A program made the position numbers and the translations under genes. Of a stretch of 64,000 nt of DNA, positions 46,461 through 56,536 are shown piece by piece. Each line of letters begins with the position of its first letter. The stretch's first letter is position 1. Below the pieces are notes generated by a model. The model was not told where the DNA came from and did no database searches. It worked only from the letters and a program-made list of their open reading frames with translations. The DNA lies in assembly GCA_029891385.1 (NCBI GenBank), contig CM057226.1:11897225-11961224 (forward strand), read 5' to 3'. Source of the DNA: Erythroxylum novogranatense. Lineage: Eukaryota; Streptophyta; Magnoliopsida; Malpighiales; Erythroxylaceae.

Positions 46461-46620
46461 ATAGCGTTGAGCTCGAGATTCTGCAAACGTTGGGCGTAAT
46501 ATGCCCTGATCGGTGAGCCAGTGGCTCTGTAAACATTGGACCAGAGGTCCTGTGCGTTGAGCTTAAAGCTCTCATATACGTTGGACCTGAGGTCCTATTG
46601 CGTTGAGCTTAAAGCTCTGA
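46461..46620 (+). repeat. Array of short hairpins in insertion A
   Basis: Successive stem-loops on the plus strand: a decayed one at 46,469; GGGCGTAATATGCCC (46,492-46,506); GAGCCAGTGGCTC (46,515-46,527); GGACCAGAGGTCC (46,538-46,550); GAGCTTAAAGCTC (46,559-46,571); GGACCTGAGGTCC (46,583-46,595); GAGCTTAAAGCTC (46,605-46,617). Spacing of starts is 21-24 bp. Each has a 5-6 bp stem and a 3-nt loop; spacers mostly end in CGTT or CATT. Confidence 0.93.
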
Positions 46621-47194
46621 GGCATTGCTCCGATCACAACTGCCCTTATCTGATCATACTTTTATGCATGAAATGTACATGCCCAAATGCCTATTACACA
46701 TGCCAAATGTTCATTTAATTTCACACATATATGACACTTCAATCACAAAATTTCTGATCCTTCAGACACCCATGGTCCGAATCCAATTTCAATCAACATA
46801 TAATCCTCCATCTTCCACATGGCATAAGCATGTAATTAAACACACAAATATTGAGGAACCAACTAGGTTACTCACCTGTAACTTCCGAGCTAATGTCGGG
46901 AAGTCTCAGTCACGTCGGAGGATCGACGCTCCACCAGTACCTCTATACAATCAGAACACATAAATATTACTAATTATCCAATTTTCAATGTCAATTATGC
47001 ACATGAAGCTAATCAATTGCGTACCATACATGTTTATGACATTCCGACACACTTTTGAAATTTCCCAATCTCAATTCTAAAACCCAAATTAAAAATCTCT
47101 AAATTGAAATCAATTTATAACTAATTGAATCCACCAATTCCTAAATCCCTCAATTCAAAAACCTCAAAAAATCAAATTTCAGAAATTTGGGCTC

Positions 47195-47390
47195 CCTCGT
47201 CGCGGCGCCTGCTCCCTCGCCACGGCGAGCCAAACCTTCCTCGTCGCGACGTACGCGTCACGCTCGTTGCGACGTAGCCGCACACGCTCGCCGCGGCGTG
47301 TCATTTTCGCGCTAGTCGCGGCGTGCGAGAAATGATTTGCTCGCCGCGACGTGTTCTTCGCCCGCGTCGCGACGTGCAAACCCAGCAACG
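47195..47390. repeat. GC-rich CGTCGCGACG module in insertion A
   Basis: Eight or more copies of CTCGTCGCGGCG / CTCGCCGCGACGTG / CGTCGCGACGTGC at roughly 20-25 bp spacing, strongly GC-rich in AT-rich surroundings and self-complementary (CGTCGCGACG is a perfect palindrome). Minus-strand reading frame 47,179-47,421 is a by-product. Confidence 0.85.
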
Positions 47391-48436
47391 CCCAAAAACC
47401 CAGATTTTCCGACTTCTGCAACTTTCAAATTCAAATTTCTTCCTTTCAAACTCTCCTAAAATAACTCAATATACATCAAACAACTAATTCCTAACCTCAA
47501 TTCCATCAAATAACCATTATCCCTAATTTTCACACCAAAAATCAACAAAAATCACCATCGGAAACCCTACATTACCAAATCCTCAATTATTCAAACTAAA
47601 TCATCAATCTAACTCAATAAATCAACAAATCAAGTTATCTAAGACAAGAAAAGAAGAGAACTTACTTGTTAAACCTCAAATCTTTAGAAATCAATCCAAC
47701 CCACTTAAACACACCCACGACAGTCACCAATAATCAACCCAAATATCATCTCTTTTCCAACACCAACCAAGGGGATCGATCAAGAATGGAAGAAGGAGCA
47801 AATGGTGGGAAGGAAATCAAGCAAGAAATCCAAGTAGAAATCCACGAAGAAGAAGGAAGAAGAAAGCATCGTGGGAGAATTTCAAAGGCTTTAGGTTTTT
47901 AAATCAAAATTCTAAGGGCTTGTTTGGCAAATGAAATTGCCACAAGACCAAACCGAACAACCTCGATCCAATTTCTGATTCTAATTTCTCTCGAATTCCA
48001 ATGGTTCTAACCCTAATTCATCAAATCAAATTTCTAATCTTTCCGTGCCATTGGACAATCAATTTCAGAACCGAAAATCAAATTAATCGATCATCAAGTC
48101 AATTTTTCGGTCCGGACCTATTACTTTGAAAATTTCGAAAAAATTCCTATAAATCCTCAAAAATAGAAAACTCATGATCGTATACTCCAATTTCATAATT
48201 CAAATTCCTAAATCTCATTTCTAATTCAAATTCAATTCTCGAGCCTAATTTGACCTAATCGTCTCCAAATTCCAATTTACGCAAATCAAATCGAGAATTG
48301 TCATACATGTATGTACGTACGTATGCCAGTGCAATAATTGCCCAAGTATCTAATTTATACATAACTAATAATGCATGAACATGCCACATATGAATGCAAT
48401 GAACTGTACCCATCCCATCGGTGACAGGATGTTACA

Positions 48437-48623
48437 GATAACTTTATCTGCCAATTGGTATTTTTTCCACTTTCTTATCAGTAAATCGCCAGCTAATATG
48501 AACATTATTGTTCAATCACCACATTCTTTTTCTTATTCACAAAGAATCTTTTATTTCTTATAATGTTGATGTTAATGCTAATTTGTTTAGTGGTGTTATA
48601 TCTCTTTTGTAGGCACTTGATGA
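48437..48623. other. Short AT-rich target DNA between two insertions
   Basis: 187 bp between insertion A and the copia element. It ends in GATGA, the left target duplication of the copia element, whose right copy is at 61,208-61,212. The sequence continuing at 61,208 reads as a gypsy Pol tail. Confidence 0.6.
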
Positions 48624-50153
48624 TGTTAGTTTGTGCCCTTGTAGCCAATTTATTTTGGTTGTAAATATTTGTAAGACATTATTATTAATTAATTAAAGGC
48701 ATTCTTTATCTTTATGAATTTGTTAATTATTTAATTATTATTTGTAAAGATAAAATCCTTGGAATAATTACTGTGTAATTGAAATTATGATGAGATCATA
48801 ATTTATGAGATTCAATATACACTTATGCATTATTCCTAAATGTTCCTAATTGTAGTTTCATCAAGACTGGATATTGTTGAAACGTTAAAATTAGCACACA
48901 TTATGTTTCTTTCTTATGAAGAAAGTAATTGATCTCATTAATTAAAGTATAGAGATACTTAAACTAATGTGTGGGTGATTATTAGAGAATAAGTCACTGA
49001 ACTGACCCGATTATGAGAATTCCGAATAGAATATTACTTATGTGTCTATGGACTATCTCATAGTGATGGTTGTATAATTAATCCTCAGACTTGAGATTAC
49101 TAATATATCTAGTATGGGAATTATTGTATTTTGATACTACTTATGAATTATCCTAGGATAATTATGTCGGTAGTAATTGGATACAATATGAACCATATGT
49201 AGATAATTAAGTAAGTCGATAAAGGATTTGTCACTCTAAAGTAATTAGAGAGAATATTCTACTATTCTTGATTGGTAAAGATTTATGGAATTTTCTAGCC
49301 AGAGTGAATTAATATTTGAAAAAGGATTTTTCAAATTTCAATTATAAATCAATTATTTATTAGCAAGGACGAACATAATTGGATACTAAAGAGTAGACAC
49401 TATATCCATACTCTGTCTAATTAGAATATTAGATGACGAAAGAATTAAATTATACATTATAGCCATGTATGAATAGGTTAAGTCAATCACATTGACATTC
49501 CTAATGTTTGGGTAATTATGACATGTTGCTAGACGTCAATCATAATTTATGATTATGAATTATTTAATTGGAGAATTAAAGATAAATTAAAAGGAGTTTT
49601 AATTTATATAATTCTAATTGTGAATTAGAATTATAATTTATAATCATTGCCAAATTATTAGGAACCTAATGGGTCACACATTAAAGAGCAATTTGTGAAA
49701 GAAAATCAATTTAATTAAGTTAGACTTAATTATAAAGTTTGAGAAATTTTGGGAATCAAATATGAGATATTTGATTTTATTAAAACTAAATTAATTAGAA
49801 TTAGAATTTGATTCTAATTATAATTAAAGAGTTTAAATTTTAATAAAAGACAATCTTGATTTTTCTATTTAAAGGGAAGAGCTTTATGAAAGCTAGCACT
49901 TTTTGTCTTTTTCCTCCAAAGGTAGTTTGGAAATTGCTCTGTGGATACCATCAGAGGCTGGACACGTGGACAGCTAATGATTGATCACTCAGAGAAAATA
50001 TTTGAAGTTTTTCTCCAGAAAGCGAACAAGGTAGGATTTCTAATCCGAATATTATTTTTAATTCAAGTTTAATCAATTATTGAGATCCTGTCAGAATCCG
50101 TAAAATTTTTGTTTCCGTTGCGTCCGTGATTCGATCACGGTAGGATTCCAACA
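48624..50153 (+). repeat. 5' LTR of the copia element
   Basis: TGTTAGTTTGTGCCC to GATTCCAACA, 1,530 bp, AT-rich. A plausible promoter region lies near its right end: TCTATTTAAAGGGAAG at about 49,864, followed by the transcribed part. Confidence 0.95.
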
Positions 50154-50154
50154 G

Positions 50155-50166
50155 TGGTATCAGAGC
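50155..50166 (+). promoter_or_regulatory. Primer binding site of the copia element
   Basis: TGGTATCAGAGC directly after the 5' LTR (one base gap), the exact plant retroelement site complementary to initiator tRNA-Met. Confidence 0.95.
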
Positions 50167-51166
50167 CTCCTTTAATTGTTAATCTTGTTTTAAGGCTTGA
50201 TTATTGTAGTTGATTGGTAGTGAAAACATGGGAGAAAACGAAAAACCAGAAGGAAAGGAGAGAGCGATCGTGGAGAGTGAGGAAGCTTGGGGAAGACGAC
50301 AGGCAACAGGTGCATGTCCCACACGCGCCTGCATCTTCCAGAGCGTGCAGACGTGTCAATACGACGCGTGCGCAAAGGCACGCGCTTGATCACGCTCTTA
50401 CGATTTTAAATTTTTAATGTGTTTTAAAATTGTTTTAAAAGCCTTTATTAGACTTTTATTAATTTAATGGAGATTAAATTAATAAATACTCCTAATAAAA
50501 TAAAAGGTGTTTTATTAAATTTGAAAATTGTTTTCAAAGGAATATTTATTAGGAAAGGTTTTAGAATTTAATTTACTTTTTCAATAGTTGGATTATTAAA
50601 TTAAATTTATTTTCAAATCAACAATTAGAATCAAGCCACGAGAGTGAATAATATCTTTCATAATTGGATTATGTTTGAAATTATAAATATAATGAGATTA
50701 TATTATTTTGATGAGACCAGAATTTTTGTGAAATTTTTAAATCCCTCAATACAATATTAAGTACACGTTATGAACGTGATGGTTGTCTTCCATTATTTGA
50801 GAATAAAACCAAAGTTTTGTTTAAAGTAAGATTTGTTGAGTAAACTCAAGGTCTCTTTAACCCGAATATGTTTTAATCTCAAATTATTGGGTTCTACTTA
50901 ACTAAAATTGTATGATTTGGATGAGTAAACTCATGATCGTATAATTTTAGAGACAATGTTAGGAATAATATATTTGATATATTTTGGAAAAAGTTGTCAC
51001 CTTACAATATTAGGAGTCACATGAGATGTGATTGAAAAGTTGTTTTCTACCTAATTTATTTTAGTTAGTTTGTTGAGCAAACTCAAGATCAACTAATTTT
51101 AAATAGGATCCTAGCCCACTAAGAAATTATTTGATAATTTTTTGATATAATAGTGAGGGCTATTAT
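50167..51166 (+). other. Untranslated leader of the copia element
   Basis: About 1 kb with no long frame, up to the nested insertion at 51,167. A small GC-rich patch (CACACGCGCCTGCATC, ACGACGCGTGCGCAAAGGCA) lies at 50,310-50,390. The leader resumes at 55,532 and reaches the Gag start at 55,651. Confidence 0.7.
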
Positions 51167-53632
51167 TGTAACATCCCACCCCCTCCTGGAAGGGTAAAAT
51201 AGTAAAATTGGCATTGGATGAGATTGATAAGGAATAATTAGAACTGTTCATGATAATAGGATTGATACGTGATCAATTGTGTACATGGAATTACGGTAAA
51301 TGCATTCATGACATTCCAGTAATTGGGCCTAACGGTATTTTATTGTGATTAACGTGGTTATGGGATTTGAAAATTGTTCGAAAGCGCTTATTAAGCGTTT
51401 TACATTTTTGAGATTTATAGAATTTTCTGGAATTTTCCGGAGAAAATTTTGACCGTAAAATCGCCAGAATCGCCTAAACTTGTTTTGGGGTAGAAAAGGT
51501 GATTGTCGTGATTGAAAAATCATTTGGAGTGCACTGTTACCTGTTTTATAATTTTAGGGAATTTCATTAATTCTCAGAAAAATAATTCGGGGAAATCCTC
51601 GGACCGGATAAAGGGCCAATTGGCGAACCGGTCGATTCTCGGTAGCAAAAATCGCTACCCACTGGTACTGTACTATTGGGTATTTTATTATGGGACTGAA
51701 AGTAGGGTCATTAGAGTTAAATGGAGTAGAAATTTTGGACTAGATTAAACTAATATACTTTGACCTTTCTTTTAATGTAGAACCAATCAAGCTTTGCCAT
51801 TTAAAAGCTTCATTAAATGTTCCTTCTTAAATGCTCTCGGTTATGTATGTTTAAAGGAAAGTTGTAGAATTTGTTAAGGATTTATATAACTCATCCGAAA
51901 CACAAACACAAAAACTCTTCCTTCAGTGTAACCATCGCAAGTTTAGCTCTTCTTTTCTCCTCTTTCTCCATAACTTCAAGCTCTTCTCTTTGATTCCATC
52001 AAAGCTTAAAGATGAGCTTTGGACATACTTGAGAAGGAAAAGGTGGTAGCTTGGTATAGAAGTTAGAAGGTAAAAGTTAGAAGTTGAAGCTTTGAAGGAG
52101 AATTGGTGTTAGGTATGTATTCATTATAGTTTTGAGTTTTAAATGATGTCTTTCATATGGATTAAATGCCATGATAGTGTGGGGTAGTTAATAAAAGGGT
52201 TTAAAGCATGTATTAGGTTTAGGTAGGCATTAAAGTGATGATTATTATGATTTGAAGAAAAGGGGATGAGGTTAGATGAAGATGCATTGAAGTTACTGAT
52301 GTGGTTTGATTTTTGAATTGAACCAGGGTAATTAATTGAGTCTTTGAATTGAGGAAGTTAATGCTGCCAATTTTTCAGTGTTAGCCCTAATATATGTATG
52401 ACTGTATTTATATTTAATTTGTATTTATTTTGATGTCTAGTGATGTGAAAAAGGAATTAGAAGTGGTTGAACTAAGGTTAACCTTAAATCTGGAAAGTTG
52501 GAATTATAATTGATGTTACTGTTTTATTCATAACTTATTGTGTAGAAATGAAAATGAGGTAAGGTTAGTGGCCACTGAAACTTTGGGATGTTGGCTTCAA
52601 TTTAGTGTGAAATGGGTGTTGTTGAATTCCAATGATAGAAGGGTGAAATTTTGCATGGAAAGTTACTGTTCCATTGCCTGTGAACAGTAACCGCAACCAT
52701 TACATCTGAGTTTTGTTGATTTTTATGAATTAATTGAAATGGAATTAGGGAAAATGATCTTCATGGAAGTTGTAGCATATTGAATTATCTTTCCATTGCT
52801 ACTGATCTTGCTATTTTTGGAATTGTATATTGGGAGATATGAATTGATTACTAATAACTGGTTTTGAGCATTTTGGATGAAACCTAGCTTAAGTGTGATT
52901 TTGTGAGTTTACTGATTAGAGGCAATTTTAACATTTTAAGTGGACTGAACTGGTGTGAGTGAGCTTCTGAAAAGTTGTAGAGGAAAAGATTACCTTGAAA
53001 ATGACATGTGGTTTGTAATTTTTAGAAGTCAGAATTGGGAGTTATGATTTTCAAAAACTGATCCTACATTAGGTTATGAATGGCTGATGATAACAGAAAC
53101 TTCCATAACAATTTTGAAATTGTTAGAGATCGAATTGGGTGTTGAGTGCTTCATGAAAAATGAAGTTTATGATGTTATCTTTACAAGGATATAAAGTTCT
53201 GATTTTATTGACTTATATACTGGAAGTTATGCTTCTTGTAAGATTACTGCCCAAAGTGAAGGATTTCAGGGACAGTAACATTAGATGAATTAATTGACTT
53301 GGTTTGCAATAGAATTTGATTTTGGGTTGTTCATGAAAGTTGTAGAGGACATTGTGAACTTATTGACCATATTTTTGTGGTAATTTATTACTAAGGAATC
53401 AGTGAGTTATGAAATTGTAAATGTACTGCCCTGTGTTGAGGGAAATTGTGAAGGCAGAAGGTTTGATGGATTATTTGAGACTCTTAAGGTTGGATTAGAA
53501 TTTTTTTGGTCTTCTTGAGAATTGTAGAGCTTTTCATAAGTTTTCCAATGAGGTATAGTGGGTATTTTCTGATTTGTATGTTAAAAGTTAGCATAATTGG
53601 AAATTGAGATTTAAATCTGGAAAGAAAGGGAA

Positions 53633-53795
53633 AGGCAGAGGCGAGACAAACTCGCCGTCTCGCGAGGGCGACATCTCGCCTCGCGAGGGCGAGATTAAGG
53701 GGCTAGTCGCGAGGGCGACGCCTCGCCCTCGCGACGAAGTGAGGCAAATTCGCCTCGCGAGGGCGGCGTCTCGCCCCCGCGAGGCAGGCGCGTGG
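53633..53795. repeat. GC-rich CTCGCGAGGGCGA module in insertion B
   Basis: Seven or so copies of TCGCGAGGGCGA / CTCGCCTCGCGAGG at 20-30 bp spacing with strong self-complementarity (CCTCGCGAGG is a palindrome). It occupies the place where insertion A has its CGTCGCGACG module but with a different word. Confidence 0.85.
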
Positions 53796-54360
53796 GTTTT
53801 CTTTTTTATTTATTTTTGAACTTTTATTTGGTATTAAATGGTACAATTGTTCTTTTGTCAATTTCTTTCCCGTCCGACGTCCGATTGACCTGATTCCAGA
53901 GGCATCGGATTCGTTGAATATTTAATTTCATTTTCTGAGAAAACGGGAATTTTTAGACGGAAATTTGACGTAGCCCCTATTGACGGAACTTGTAAACACT
54001 GTTTTATTTAATTGGGGACCTATAGAGGTCCGAATTGCGCACCGTCAGCGCCTATGAATTTCTAATTTTTCATAGAATTTTATTATGGGAAAATATTGAG
54101 TTAGGACCGGGAATTCATGAACATGCATATTTCATCAACATGAGCACAAATTTCATATTTAGTGACTCGTACTTTTTCTGATTCATATAGAGGTCCAATT
54201 GGAGCGTCGATTGACCGACGTCACAGAGGCTTTCCGGCATTAGCTCGGAAGTAATAGGTGAGTAACCTAGTTGGTTCCTCAACCTTTATGTGTTTAAGAT
54301 TTTGCTATTATGCCATGTGGAGATAATGGAGGGTTTATGTGTATTTGACTTTGATTGATT

Positions 54361-54840
54361 TCGGACCATAGGTGTCTGAAATATGGGGAATGAGATAACG
54401 AAGTGCTATTTGTGTGTAACTGTTTGTGAATGGGAGATCTCGGACCAAAGGTTCAAGGGAATGGGGAAATTGATACTGAAGTGTTACTTATCCGTTTTGA
54501 TACATTGGATGTGACTTTTAAATGCGATATGGTATGATGCAATAAATTGGAAAAATATATGATTGAAATACCGGACCGAAGGTCCGAAGAAATAGGAAAT
54601 GGCATTGAATGTAAGTGATAGCAATAACTGTAAATGGAAATTGGAACATATACATTCATACATAAGGACTTGATCAGATAAAGGGTTGTGGACCGGAAAA
54701 CCACGGATCAGGCATATCACGCCTAACGATATGAGAGCTTTCACCAACGCACGTGACCTCAGTCCAACGTATTTGAGCCTCGGGCTCAATGTATTAGGCT
54801 TCAAGCCCAATGTTGAGCCATTGGCTCAACGCAATGTGCC
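54361..54840 (+). repeat. Hairpin array in insertion B
   Basis: Widely spaced hairpins CGGACCATAGGTGTCTG (54,362), CGGACCAAAGGTTCAAG (54,441) and CGGACCGAAGGTCCG (54,572), then a tight array: AGGCATATCACGCCT (54,710-54,724), decayed units at 54,734 and 54,754, TTGAGCCTCGGGCTCAA (54,773-54,789), AGGCTTCAAGCCC (54,796-54,808), TTGAGCCATTGGCTCAA (54,813-54,829). Spacers again begin AACG or AATG. Order and spacing match insertion A read in reverse. Confidence 0.9.
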
Positions 54841-55650
54841 CGTTCATCGGGGCGATTTCAGCGCAAGGTCACAACAACGTAATGAAAATGGAAAGGGTCT
54901 CATGTGCATTGCATATATGGTATGATTGAATTTGATTGTATGAAAGGCGTCGCCTTACATTTGTGAAATATAATGTTATGTACTATTTGAGATTACATTT
55001 GTGAACTGTGTTCGATGTGATATTTGGCAAGATTGATTGAACATGCATGAATTGAGTGAACCATCGATGATGGTTTCTCACCGAGTTCGCAAAACTCACC
55101 CAAAATTTGCATCTATTTTTTCAGTCTCAAGAATACCCCGGTTGACACGGAGTATATCTCTGTAGACGAGTAAAGGTTAGAGGTCGGGATCGGTTCAGGT
55201 ATCGCATTAGTGTCTTAGTAAACCGTATTCGCAATCAACGTATAACAAGGCATTGTATTTTATTGAGCCTTGTGGTATTAATATTTTACTGCATTGACTG
55301 ATTGTAATTAATACTGAATGACTGTAATAACTGAAACTGGTTTATATTAAACACGGATTTTATTTACTTACTGTGTTTGCCGTGTGAACGTGGAGTTAAT
55401 GGCTCCAAAAAGAAAAAAAAAGTGTATACTGAATTTTAAATCGACTGATGTAGTACGCCACTCTCGTGGGACACGGACTCGGATATCACCAACGATATCG
55501 GGTTCGGGTCTTACGGGTGTGGGGTGTTACATTTATTTTGTACAAAATAGTGGGAGTAATCAAATAAATTTAAAGTCCTTATTTTATTTGATTTTTGGAT
55601 ATAAACTAATTTTTTCTCCTTTTATGTTTTCCCAGTTATTGAATTTGAAG

Positions 55651-56536
55651 ATGAGTACGAACTTGACTTTGAGTAGCATTTTGGATGTTAACAAGCTGAC
55701 TGGACACAACTATTCAGACTGGCTGCGAAATCTAATAATAGTTCTTAGGCAAGAAAAGAAGTTGTATGTTCTTGACACTCCTGCTCCATCTGAGCCATGT
55801 TCAGATGCTACTGATGAAGAATGGGAGAAATATCAGCGTTATATAGATGACAATGAACAAGCTACATGTGTGATGTTAGCTTATATGTCTCCTGAACTTC
55901 AGAGGCAGCATGAGAACATGGATGCACCTACTATGATATTGCATCTTAAGGAGTTATTTGGTGCGTAGAGTAGGGTAGAGAGATATCAAATCTCCAAAGC
56001 GCTGTTTCAATGCAAGATGACAGAAGGATCTCCAGTTAACACTCATGTGCTGAAGATGATTGGTTATATTGAAAAATTGGCCGAATTAGGTTTTGTCATG
56101 GACCATGAGTTAAGCATTGTTTTGGTATTGCAGTCGCTGAGTTCGAGTTTTTCATAGTTCGTCATGAACTTCAACATGAACCAGAAGGACATGAAACTTC
56201 CTGAACTGTTGAACATGCTTAAGACTGCAGAAGGGTGCCTTAAGAAGGAACCCAGTTCTGTACTTGTTGTTAGTTCTTCTAAAAGCAAGAAAAAAGGGCT
56301 TTAAGAAGAACAAGAATAAGAAACAGAAGGCTTCTACTAAGGTAGTAAAAGCCAAAGGAGGTGTCAAGAAGAAGAACAATGACAAGGGCACTTGTTTTAA
56401 TTGCGGGGTTGACGGGCATTGGAAAAGGAACTGTCCCTCTTATCTTGCTAGCCTGAAAGAGAAAAGGCTTAAGGAAACTGGATCTTCAGGTATGTTTATG
56501 ACTGAGATCAATCTTTCTACTTTTGTTCCACATTCT
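55651..56536 (+). pseudogene. copia Gag, broken
   Basis: Starts MSTNLTLSSILDVNKLTGHN, followed by YSDWLRNLIIVLRQEKKLYV, the copia Gag N-terminal domain (UBN2-like). TAG stops occur at 55,966 and 56,155, both where relatives have Gln, and a frameshift lies near 56,285. After the shift, a basic Lys-rich stretch precedes the CCHC knuckle CFNCGVDGHWKRNC (about 56,393-56,434). Its end runs into protease. Confidence 0.92.

Larger units (their letters stand above)
45861..48436 (-). mobile_element. Coding-free LTR-like insertion A (solo LTR or LARD type)
   Basis: Starts TGTAGCACCC and ends GGATGTTACA on the plus strand, 2,576 bp, with a perfect 5-bp duplication GATAA (45,856-45,860 and 48,437-48,441). 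Reversed, it begins TGTAACATCC, matching insertion B at 51,167. No protein domain is seen on either strand. It contains a hairpin array (46,461-46,620), a segment homologous to B (ACTCACCTGTAACTTCCGAG near 46,870), a GC-rich module (47,195-47,390) and a long AT-rich half. TG...CA ends and the 5-bp duplication fit a very long solo LTR. Confidence 0.85.
51167..55531 (+). mobile_element. Coding-free LTR-like insertion B, nested in copia leader
   Basis: TGTAACATCC to GGGTGTTACA, 4,365 bp. Flanks ATTAT and TTTAT are a 5-bp duplication with one mismatch. It is homologous, in reverse orientation, to insertion A: shared TTAGCTCGGAAGTAATAGGT (near 54,240), AACCATCGATGATGGTTTCT (near 55,060) and the hairpin array. 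It has no protein domain. Left part has a leader-like zone (51,900-52,110, pyrimidine-rich, then GGTATGTATT, a splice-donor-like word), followed by about 1.5 kb of diverged repeats with AGTTGTAGAG and ACTG words. A GC-rich module is at 53,633-53,795. Confidence 0.85.

Noticed and set aside
47179..47421. 80-residue minus-strand Arg-rich frame
   Set aside because: Produced by the CG-dense palindromic module; no homology.
53604..53819. 71-residue plus-strand Arg/Gly-rich frame
   Set aside because: Produced by the CTCGCGAGGGCGA repeat module in insertion B.
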